From the NCBI RefSeq assembly GCF_003002825.1, contig NZ_PVTE01000015.1, positions 1-64,000 of the forward strand: a stretch of 64,000 nucleotides of DNA, given 5' to 3'. Both the position numbers and the translations under genes were made by a program. Below, in pieces: positions 15,940 through 23,340 of this stretch (position 1 is the stretch's first letter; each line of letters starts with the position of its first letter). Below the pieces are notes generated by a model. The model was not told the DNA's origin. It made no database searches and saw only the letters and a program-made list of their open reading frames with translations. This DNA comes from Spirosoma oryzae. GTDB taxonomy: Bacteria > Bacteroidota > Bacteroidia > Cytophagales > Spirosomataceae.

Positions 15940-16273
15940 TAGTGTGGGCGCGGCGTGAAATAAATAATACAGACACCAAGAAGGGCGATGACAGCCCCGA
16001 TAATATCGTATTTGTCGGGCCGGAAATCATCTACCCGCCACGCCCATGTCAATGACATGACGATAAAAAAGCGCCGTATGTAGCATACACACGGCCAAAA
16101 CCTGCTGGCTGTAACGTGGCCACAACACCATAGAGGGCCAGTAGCAAAACCCCGAGCATACCATAGCAGATTGATTTATCCGCTTTCAACCAAATCCATA
16201 CCAAATAGCCCCCACCAATTTCACACAGACCGGCAAGAATAAAAATCAGGATTGCTTTCGTAGTTTCTGCCAT
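15939..16273 (-). pseudogene. YnfA/UPF0060-family membrane protein, frameshifted and ended by the IS
   Basis: The first frame ([29 protein letters not shown]...[16 protein letters not shown]) matches the first three membrane spans of YnfA. After a T6 run near 16064-16069 the match continues in another frame ([39 protein letters not shown]), as if one T were missing. The stop codon (15939-15941) is formed at the right border of the IS5-family element, so the native C-terminus was altered by the insertion. YnfA proteins often accompany heavy-metal efflux genes in these islands. A homopolymer sequencing error could mimic the frameshift. Confidence 0.7.
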
Positions 16274-16304
16274 CGTTTTCTAACGGGGAAATAGAATTAG
16301 TACA

Positions 16305-16454
16305 TTAACGAAACTTCAGATTCTGCACCCGTACTGCGTTTATAATGGCCAGCATCGCTACGCCCACATCGGCAAAGACCGCTTCCCACATTGTAGCAAG
16401 TCCACCCGCGCCAAGAATGAGAACAATCGCTTTCACCACATCGACAGGGTGATA
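16305..16454 (-). pseudogene. C-terminal fragment of a Zn/Cd/Pb-type P-type ATPase
   Basis: The fragment encodes VVKAIVLILGAGGLATMWEAVFADVGVAMLAIINAVRVQNLKF, the final membrane helices of a ZntA/CadA-type P1B ATPase. Everything upstream (actuator, phosphorylation and ion-binding domains) is missing. The homology begins directly beside an imperfect 35-bp inverted-repeat arm at 16455-16489, which also supplies the apparent GTG start. An element insertion or deletion therefore removed the rest of the gene. The fragment sits upstream of ynfA, an arrangement seen in metal-resistance clusters. Confidence 0.7.
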
Positions 16455-16743
16455 TTGGGTGCATTTGCTGTTTCGTACAAAATCCGTCACTTAACTGATT
16501 TGATGACTCATCGACCTCAAAAAGCTAAGGCCCACAAAGTCAATACTTTCCGAACTACAGATAATTATCGATTCAAATACTCAAAATAACTTAAGAAATA
16601 GGGTCAGAAAACAGGTCTACCAACCATTCTTGTTTTTATCTTGCAAACCCGACTTTCTGGATCAATTCAGTTGATAATCAAATTGTTGTAAACTTATTGC
16701 GATTCAAATGACGGATTTTATACGAAACGGCAAAACTACCCAA
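16455..16743. repeat. 289-bp segment bounded by imperfect 35-bp inverted repeats
   Basis: Arms at 16455-16489 and 16709-16743 match in 30 of 35 positions as inverted repeats (inner ends both TGACGGATTTT reading outward). The 219 nt between hold no ORF. The left arm abuts the truncated ATPase. It could be a MITE-like non-autonomous element or two ends of a lost larger transposon. No target duplication was found. Confidence 0.55.
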
Positions 16744-16829
16744 CTCTTCCTGAAACCGTATATTGCTGATTGAGATTAAGAAGTAATAAACTCAGCTAAA
16801 ACCAGCGTTGAAGTCCCGGTGATTTACAA

Positions 16830-18080
16830 TTATACTGAGTAGGCGATCTTTTCCAGCACCCGGTGGCTATCCCCAAATTTACATAGAGCCTCACAATGGG
16901 CCCGAAGCTCTGACATGAGCATATAGCGAATCGGTGTGTTCGTCTGCATGATTGACGGACGGGTGAGTTGCAATTCGACTTCTTTCCGGCGGCTGTCAGG
17001 GACTACTAAATACAACGAGGTAGCGTGGTCGGGTAACGAGCAGACTAAATCCGTCAATCGTAGAATACCGGAGTATATAGACGTACTTTTTTCAACCTCA
17101 AACGCGCAGATAATGCGACCAGTACCTTTTTCCAGCCAGACAATATCAATCAGGCCAATCGTTTGACTTGTTTCCGGAGAGACGGGTAGGGCAGGTAAAT
17201 TCGGTAGACTCAGGAACGAAAAAGCATGACCGTTGTAATGCCGGGACATATCATTTCGGGCCGCAGCCACATCATATCCTAAAGCCCGGCCAATGGTCAG
17301 CAGGTGATATTGCATCTCACTGTGTGTGTGCTCTTCCTGCTGCTCGTTGACTACACCTTTGTGCCGTTTTTCGATCTGTTTCTGAAGTTTATCCCGATCA
17401 ACAGCTGGTTGTTCAGCAAGCCCGGGCGTCAACAAATTTCCAGAACCTACTTCAAAAAGAAGGCCCGCCAATGCGCCAAGATCGTTGGATAGAAAGGAGC
17501 GATATTCGCTATTGGCTAGTAACATTTTTTCCCGGATCGCCAGATACTCTGACCAGGAGCCAAGTTTTCGCCGTTCGTTGTACAGGCGATTATAACCGTT
17601 GATAATGGCCGTATTGAACGGAGGTATCCAGGTGGGATGCAGGAAGTACACGATGCTGGCCACGGCGGGTCCCAGCCCCTTAATTTTGTGTGCGTCGAGT
17701 TTGTTGATCTCGCTAATGATCGTTTCGGGCTTCGTGGCTTTCAGGCAACATTCCAGGAACTGCCCAAAATAACGCTTATGGTCCTGGTTCTCGTAAATGT
17801 CTGGAATGCGCAACTTGGGTTTCCAGTAAAATGGGTGAGATGCACCCTCGAAAACTTGTTTCTGCTCGGTAATGCAGGATAAGACAAATTCGAGTGAACT
17901 CCCTTTAAAATCGTTGGGAAAGGAACCGTCTTTTATATCGCTGACAACCTGAATTACGCCACGTCTAATGGATCGGAAGGCTTTCAGCCTGTCCTCATTG
18001 TGTAAAAACCAGCTTTGATAGAGCAGATTTGGGTTTTGTTTGTAATCGTTAATCAGGTGGGTGAAGGAGTCAGTGGACAT
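16830..18080 (-). CDS. Putative nuclease with helix-hairpin-helix and C-terminal PD-(D/E)XK-like domain
   Basis: The 416-residue protein has an N-terminal helical region with a helix-hairpin-helix-like motif (HKIKGLGPAVASIVYFLHP, residues 131-149), as in base-excision glycosylase folds. After a charged linker, residues about 252-416 read HSEMQYHLLTIGRALGYDV, then LIDIVW (Asp312) and CAFEVEKS (Glu328/Glu330, Lys331). This spacing fits the Asp...Glu-x-Lys active site of PD-(D/E)XK nucleases. There is no methyltransferase next door, so it is not an ordinary restriction-modification pair. Restriction, defence or repair are all possible. Family assignment is by motif only. Confidence 0.5.
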   Translation of the reverse strand: MSTDSFTHLINDYKQNPNLLYQSWFLHNEDRLKAFRSIRRGVIQVVSDIKDGSFPNDFKGSSLEFVLSCITEQKQVFEGASHPFYWKPKLRIPDIYENQDHKRYFGQFLECCLKATKPETIISEINKLDAHKIKGLGPAVASIVYFLHPTWIPPFNTAIINGYNRLYNERRKLGSWSEYLAIREKMLLANSEYRSFLSNDLGALAGLLFEVGSGNLLTPGLAEQPAVDRDKLQKQIEKRHKGVVNEQQEEHTHSEMQYHLLTIGRALGYDVAAARNDMSRHYNGHAFSFLSLPNLPALPVSPETSQTIGLIDIVWLEKGTGRIICAFEVEKSTSIYSGILRLTDLVCSLPDHATSLYLVVPDSRRKEVELQLTRPSIMQTNTPIRYMLMSELRAHCEALCKFGDSHRVLEKIAYSV

Positions 18081-18272
18081 AGTACGAAATGAAGCAATTG
18101 ACAGGGCAATTAAATTGATCTATTTAAAGGAGATAAGCAAGAAACTACTACCGATCCAATCGTCGTCACATGATAATGACCTGCGAATTCTATAAGTCTA
18201 CGCGGGTAATCTTGTAAAAACTCTGCTTAGCAGCCACCGTTATAGAAGGACACAATTCTATTACTCAACGAA

Positions 18273-18902
18273 ATGAAAAGTAACGCATTAATGAAGGTGG
18301 GCTTCGCTCTTCTGATGGCGGGGACTATGACTGCCTGTACCAAAAACAATGACGGTATTACTCCGCAGGCACATGATGATAATGTGTATCAGCAAATTAT
18401 GCACGCCAACATGACACAGATGAACGCCATGAAAATGACGGGAGATGCTGATCATGACTTTGCGATGATGATGCAGATGCACCACCAGGGAGCCATTGAT
18501 ATGGCTAATCAGGAATTGAAGGCAGGTAACGATCAGACCATGAAAACGATGGCGCAAAATATCATTACCTCCCAGACTACGGAGAAGGCTCAATTTGCCC
18601 AATTCATAAGTAGCCACACGCCGACGGCATCATCGGCCGGCCAGGCCTTCGACATGATGGCGATGCAGGATATGGATAAAATGATGAAAGCACAGGATAC
18701 CCGTATTCTGACAGGCCGGTCCGATGTAGACTTTGCCGCGCTGATGATTGATCACCACCAAAGTGCTCTCGATATGGCACAGAATGAATTGAAATACGGC
18801 ACAGTCAACACCATGCGACAGATGGCTCAAAAGATTATCGACGAGCAAAAAACCGAAATTAGTCAGTTTCAAGACTGGCTTATAACAAACAAGCCATACT
18901 AA
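18273..18902 (+). CDS. DUF305 lipoprotein
   Basis: A lipoprotein signal (LLMAGTMTAC, Cys22) is followed by two DUF305 half-repeats, each with the metal-like D-HDFAxMMxxHHQ signature (DHDFAMMMQMHHQGAIDMA near 61-79 and DVDFAALMIDHHQSALDMA near 150-168). DUF305 proteins are Met- and His-rich ferritin-like helical bundles often linked to copper or silver resistance. The length of 209 residues fits a two-domain member. It heads a pair with the next DUF305 gene upstream of the copper oxidase block. Copper binding in the periplasm is an inference from context and residues. Confidence 0.85.
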   Translation: MKSNALMKVGFALLMAGTMTACTKNNDGITPQAHDDNVYQQIMHANMTQMNAMKMTGDADHDFAMMMQMHHQGAIDMANQELKAGNDQTMKTMAQNIITSQTTEKAQFAQFISSHTPTASSAGQAFDMMAMQDMDKMMKAQDTRILTGRSDVDFAALMIDHHQSALDMAQNELKYGTVNTMRQMAQKIIDEQKTEISQFQDWLITNKPY

Positions 18903-18952
18903 CTGATCGGTCCACCGCGAAACAATCGTGTATCTCTAACCAGACAAATTCA

Positions 18953-19531
18953 ATGAAAGCACCCCTTTTTGTAGTAGCTGGGCTAAGTGCAATGTTACTG
19001 CTCGCCAAACCCATATTGGCCCAAAACACCAGTAATGCCATGATGAAATCTATGCAGTCGGGCATGAACAAGATGATGAGCATGAAAATGACCGGTGATC
19101 CCGACCACGATTTTGCCATGATGCTGAAAGAGCACCATCGGTCGGCGGTAGAAATGGCGGATATGGAGATCAAGCAGGGCAGGAACGCGCAGGTAAAGGC
19201 ACTGGCTGGTAAAATTAAAGCCAGCAACCAGAAAGAGATCAAGGAACTCGACCAGTTCATGAGCAGCCACAAGCCGCAGTCGGCCTCGTCAAAACTGGGG
19301 CAAAAGGGCATGGAAATTATGCACGGTGGCAGCCATTCGATGAACGGCAATGTAGATCATGATTTTGCCAGTATGATGGCGCAGCATCATCAGCAGGGCG
19401 TAGACATGGCCCGTGCTTTCCTGAAAGAAGGGAAAACGGAAAAAATGAAGTCGATAGCCAACAACGTTATCGGGATGCAGACTAAAGAAATGGCTGAACT
19501 GAAAAGGCTGGAGAGCAACCTGAAAAGCTAA
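18953..19531 (+). CDS. DUF305 secreted protein
   Basis: The 192-residue protein has a cleavable signal peptide (LFVVAGLSAMLLLAKPILAQ) and no lipobox. Two DUF305 repeats follow: DPDHDFAMMLKEHHRSAVEMADME and NVDHDFASMMAQHHQQGVDMARAF, with many Met residues between (MMKSMQSGMNKMMSMKM). It lies 50 nt after a lipoprotein paralogue and ends 10 nt before a strong bidirectional terminator. It is probably a periplasmic Cu/Ag-binding protein co-expressed with its neighbour. The function of the family is not firmly established. Confidence 0.85.
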   Translation: MKAPLFVVAGLSAMLLLAKPILAQNTSNAMMKSMQSGMNKMMSMKMTGDPDHDFAMMLKEHHRSAVEMADMEIKQGRNAQVKALAGKIKASNQKEIKELDQFMSSHKPQSASSKLGQKGMEIMHGGSHSMNGNVDHDFASMMAQHHQQGVDMARAFLKEGKTEKMKSIANNVIGMQTKEMAELKRLESNLKS

Positions 19532-19540
19532 CCCTTATAC

Positions 19541-19591
19541 ACCCGCAAAAAAAGACCGCTATCTCAGAGATAGCGGTCTTTTTTTGCGGGT
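19541..19591. terminator. Strong bidirectional terminator
   Basis: Perfect 24-bp arms (19541-19564 and 19568-19591) surround a 3-nt loop. An A7 run lies in the left arm and a T7 run in the right, so it works in both directions between the convergent DUF305 and multicopper-oxidase genes. Confidence 0.9.
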
Positions 19592-19610
19592 GAAATCACC
19601 TCTAAACGCG

Positions 19611-22430
19611 TCAAAAGTTGTAGCCTAAGCCACCGGCGAACGTCTTATATCGGGTGTCGTAATCTGTATGAAGAAACAGATTTTTAGTAACGGTGTATTG
19701 CAGTTCCACGTGCGCCCGCAGGTAGCCACCAACTAGCCATTGCGTCTGATACTGAAAATCAAGCCTGGGAAACAGCATCTGCTGGCCACTGAGTTGAAAC
19801 CGGACGTTGCCCCGTGTATCTAGTTTAACTTCTGATTGGATCAGAAACGGCAACATGTACCGAATACCAGCTACAGGACGGATAATTCGACGACCTTCGG
19901 CAGGTAGTACGCCATCTTCAGGACGTACCCGGCGTAGAAACTCCTCATTCCCGCCATCAATGCCGGCAAAGACCCGAAACCAGTCGCCAAAATATCGTTC
20001 GTAGTCCAGATCGAACTCGAACTGGTTGGTGCGCCAGTTGTGATCGCCCCCCGCAACAATCGCATTTTTGTTATTGGATACGTTTAGGGCAAAGTAATTG
20101 AGTGGGTAGCCTAGTTGCAGATAACCCCATGTGAACGGCTGGTTGTCGCGCATGTCGCGCAGGTGCAATTTTTGAATGCTGGCAATGGATGAATCGGGCT
20201 TATCGCCGTAACTCACCACGCGGGCCATGCCACTCAGCATATGGTACAACAGATGGCAGTGAAAAAACCAGTCTTTGTCGTCGTCGGCCATAAACTCGAT
20301 GGTAACGCTTTGCATGGGCGATACGTTTATGGTATGCTTCAGGGGAGAATATTGCCCTTGTCCATTTAGTACCCGGAAATAATGGCCGTGCAGGTGAATG
20401 GGGTGCATCATCATCGTGTTGTTCATCAACTGCATCCGCACAATTTCGCCCCGGCGAATTTGAATCATGTCGGCGCGCGAAAGTGGTTGCCCATTAAATC
20501 CCCAGATATAGCGGAACATATTGCCGGTCAGGGTCAGCGGTATCTCGCGGATGGGGTGATTAGCGGGAAAGACAATTGGTTCGGGTGATTTGAGGATGCC
20601 GTAGTCAATGGTATTTAACTCGTCCATCATGCTCATTCCCTTCATCCCAGCCATATCGCCAGACTTGGCATCCATGTTCATGTTGGTGTGATCCATTCCC
20701 GCCATATCATCCGGCTTATTGCTGTCTGTTTTCTTGTTGGGCATCGAATCCATTTTCATGGCCATTTTACTGTGATCCATACCGGGCATGGATGAGTGAT
20801 CCATTTGCCCGTGATCCATGCCCGTCATAGCCATCTTACCATCTTTGGTTGTGTTCATGCCACCCATGTTCATACCGCTATGGTTCATACCATCCATCGA
20901 TCCAGCCGGTTTTGTGGGTCTAGCAGCTTTTTTTGCCGGAGCGGGCTTCCCATCTGTCGGCTTTCTACCCATATCCATCTGGCTGTGATCCATTCCGCGG
21001 TCCGACGTTTCGGCCATGCCGTCCTGCTTTTTCGGCTTGGTAGGTGTGGCTTGGGTTGGACTGGACTGCCCCATCTGCATCTGACTATGGTCCATCCCAC
21101 CCATGTCCTTTTTTTTCGAGGCCTGTTTTGTCAGATTTACAGCCTGCTGGTTGGCATTCTGATTCATCCCGGGCATATCGTGTATCATGGGGCCGTTCAT
21201 GCTCATGTTAGCCTGGGCCGTCGTGTCGGTGTGGCCCATGTTCATTGTGCCCATACCCATGCCGCCCATCCGGCTCATGTTTGCGGTAAGCTTATAGAGA
21301 TCGGGGCGGGGAATGGTCGGCGCGTACTTCGCCGGGCCAGTTCCCAACAGGGCAGTTGCATAACCCGAACCATCCTGTGCGGACGCACGAACCTCGAAAG
21401 CTCCGCCTTTAGGCACAGTAATCAGGAAGTCATACGTTTCGGCAATGGCAATCAGCCGACGGTCAACGTCCACTGGCTGAACGTCCAACCCGTCGGCAGC
21501 AATCAGCTTCATCGGTCCACCTGCGTAGTTTACGTGGAAGTAGGTGGATGCGCTGGCGTTGATGACCCGCAACCGTACCGTTTGGCCAGCCTTAATTTCC
21601 GGGTAGCGGACAGTGTCTCTGCCGTTGATTAAAAAGCGTTCATAATATACATCCGAAATGTCCATCGGGGCCATTTTCATCATCGACTGCCGTAGGTACG
21701 CGCCCACTGCCTTATGCTGAATGATTCGATTTAGCGACTGAACGTTTCCTCTTCGGATCGAGTACCATTCGTTGCGCCGTTTCAGATTTTTAAGAATGTA
21801 AGCCGGATTCTCGGTAGTCCAGTCCGACAGCAGCAGCACCAGATCGTGGTCGACTTTGTAGACCGGACGCTGGGGCTGGATTACGATCGACCCATATACG
21901 CCAACCTGCTCCTGATAGCGAGTGTGAGAGTGAAACCAGTACGTACCCGATTGCACCAGCGGATATTCAAACGTATAGGTGTCGCCCGCCTGAATTGGGG
22001 GCGTGTTTAGATAGGATACGCCGTCCTGTTTATTGGGGAGCAGGATGCCATGCCAGTGCAGCGAAGTTTCCGTTTTTAGTTTGTTTTGTACCCGGATGAT
22101 GGCAATATCCCCTTCCGTAAATCGCATGGTGGGACCGGGAATCCCACCGTTTATGGTCATCCCTTTTATAGACTTACCTGTCAGGTTGACCGTCTGTTCA
22201 TCAATGACCAAATCATACGTTACCCGTTTTCCCGTTGGCTTCACATTAGCCAGCGCCTGGGGCCGCGATACGGGTAAACTTGTTTTGACGGTGGAGAAAT
22301 TCGACTTATCAGGATTATAAGATTGCTGAGTCGACGAGTTGGCATCGGGTATCGTGTGTTGCTGATGCTGTCCATAGCTGTATGTGAACAGCATTGTTAC
22401 ACCCAAGAGTGCGAAAAAATAGTGTTTCAT
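19611..22430 (-). CDS. Multicopper oxidase fused to CopB-like outer-membrane barrel
   Basis: The 939-residue product starts with a signal peptide, then cupredoxin domains of the CopA/PcoA type. Copper ligand motifs are HWHG (125-128), HSH (167-169), HPIHLHGHYF (near 665) and HCHLLYHM (near 712), giving a complete type 1/2/3 set. Between them (about 390-615) is a Met/His-rich insert with repeated MDHSQM-type units. After residue about 740 the sequence (FTWGYLQLGYPL, FELDLDYERY-like strands, final GLGYNF ending in Phe) resembles CopB/PcoB, an outer-membrane beta-barrel. One polypeptide thus seems to join the oxidase and the barrel. It oxidises Cu(I) in the periplasm by family knowledge. Its ATG overlaps the stop of the upstream DUF305 gene. 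Confidence 0.8.
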   Translation of the reverse strand: MKHYFFALLGVTMLFTYSYGQHQQHTIPDANSSTQQSYNPDKSNFSTVKTSLPVSRPQALANVKPTGKRVTYDLVIDEQTVNLTGKSIKGMTINGGIPGPTMRFTEGDIAIIRVQNKLKTETSLHWHGILLPNKQDGVSYLNTPPIQAGDTYTFEYPLVQSGTYWFHSHTRYQEQVGVYGSIVIQPQRPVYKVDHDLVLLLSDWTTENPAYILKNLKRRNEWYSIRRGNVQSLNRIIQHKAVGAYLRQSMMKMAPMDISDVYYERFLINGRDTVRYPEIKAGQTVRLRVINASASTYFHVNYAGGPMKLIAADGLDVQPVDVDRRLIAIAETYDFLITVPKGGAFEVRASAQDGSGYATALLGTGPAKYAPTIPRPDLYKLTANMSRMGGMGMGTMNMGHTDTTAQANMSMNGPMIHDMPGMNQNANQQAVNLTKQASKKKDMGGMDHSQMQMGQSSPTQATPTKPKKQDGMAETSDRGMDHSQMDMGRKPTDGKPAPAKKAARPTKPAGSMDGMNHSGMNMGGMNTTKDGKMAMTGMDHGQMDHSSMPGMDHSKMAMKMDSMPNKKTDSNKPDDMAGMDHTNMNMDAKSGDMAGMKGMSMMDELNTIDYGILKSPEPIVFPANHPIREIPLTLTGNMFRYIWGFNGQPLSRADMIQIRRGEIVRMQLMNNTMMMHPIHLHGHYFRVLNGQGQYSPLKHTINVSPMQSVTIEFMADDDKDWFFHCHLLYHMLSGMARVVSYGDKPDSSIASIQKLHLRDMRDNQPFTWGYLQLGYPLNYFALNVSNNKNAIVAGGDHNWRTNQFEFDLDYERYFGDWFRVFAGIDGGNEEFLRRVRPEDGVLPAEGRRIIRPVAGIRYMLPFLIQSEVKLDTRGNVRFQLSGQQMLFPRLDFQYQTQWLVGGYLRAHVELQYTVTKNLFLHTDYDTRYKTFAGGLGYNF

Positions 22431-22942
22431 TACTTATTCAGTTCAGCTAGTTTATTCTTCATCTGCCTAATCTCTTTCTCCTGCGCTGATATAATGTCCT
22501 GTTGTAATTTTTGTAACTCAGGATCGCTCAGTTTAGCCTTTTTAGCCATCAGAATCGCTGCGGCATGGTGCGGAATCATCGACTTGGTAAACTCCTTATC
22601 GCCCACAGCTATTTGAAGACGAATGAGCCAGAAAAAGCCCCCCAGTCCAAGGGTGCTAACCGTGATAATCAGAGCATTTCGCTGTTTATTTGTGTACATG
22701 GACGACATCAGCATCACCTCGATGATGAGCATCGGCATTGTCATCAGGCCGGCCATATAAAACTGATTGACGTTAGAAATAACATTGTCAAAACGGTCGA
22801 CCATCGAGTACATCAGAACGTACATCGAGATGAACGATAAGACAGCCATGACGGCCAATTTGCCGTACTGGTTTTGGTTGGCCAGCGGATGGCCTTGATG
22901 TCCCAACTGAGCCCGATCAGTAAGGTATTGGTGTGTTTCCAT
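22430..22942 (-). CDS. DUF305 membrane protein
   Basis: The 170-residue protein has three to four hydrophobic helices (LAVMAVLSFISMYVLMY, GLMTMPMLIIEVMLM, ALIITVSTLGLGGFFWLI) followed by a single soluble DUF305 half (KEFTKSMIPHHAAAILMAKKA). It lies directly upstream of the multicopper oxidase, with a 1-nt stop/start overlap, so the two are probably co-translated. A close paralogue lies at 41207-41692 beside a two-component system. A role in copper handling at the inner membrane is inferred from operon context. Confidence 0.8.
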   Translation of the reverse strand: METHQYLTDRAQLGHQGHPLANQNQYGKLAVMAVLSFISMYVLMYSMVDRFDNVISNVNQFYMAGLMTMPMLIIEVMLMSSMYTNKQRNALIITVSTLGLGGFFWLIRLQIAVGDKEFTKSMIPHHAAAILMAKKAKLSDPELQKLQQDIISAQEKEIRQMKNKLAELNK

Positions 22943-23340
22943 AGGTTATCTTATTGACTATTATGTATAACTAGCAAGCCGCCCTGCCGGATGGCAAAGC
23001 GGCTTGTAAGATTGGAGCAACCTGTTTATAAAACTTTTGGCCATTACGGCTGAGCACTGGGTTCGGCTCGATAACCTGCGTGGTTACCGCTTTTTGGATT
23101 TATTAGGCAATTCGGTTGGCTGTTGTCTGAAGGGGCAGGGGCTTATCGGGGCCGTTACCGTCCATATCCCAGCCGTCAACCTGCCGTAGCGACGGTCCAA
23201 TGCGATTCAAGACTAACGTGACAGCCGCCACGCAGCTGCTTCATTTAATACTCGTCTTGAATCGGAGCGTCGAACCGATTCAACGTTTCCATACTCGTCA
23301 GTTTTTGTGATGCCTATTTGTTCGTAACGAACCTCATTCG
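22943..23340. other. Gene-free stretch between DUF305 and copA genes
   Basis: Contains a weak hairpin (CAAGCCGC 22975-22982 / GCGGCTTG 22999-23006). On the minus strand a short open frame ending near 23103 reads VAAVTLVLNRIGPSLRQ, then GWDMDGNGPDKPLPL, and could be the remnant of a small exported protein, but it has no convincing start. Nothing else was supported. Confidence 0.35.

Noticed and set aside
20796-21632. 278-residue plus-strand ORF opposite the multicopper oxidase
   Set aside because: It is a shadow of the Met/His-rich insert; its composition (His/Val/Ile-rich, reading MDH/HSQ codons backwards) has no family features, and the minus-strand oxidase frame is strongly supported.
23104-23240. 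Small minus-strand ORF between DUF305 and copA genes
   Set aside because: A plausible C-terminal part but no credible start codon or ribosome-binding site; left as part of the gene-free stretch.
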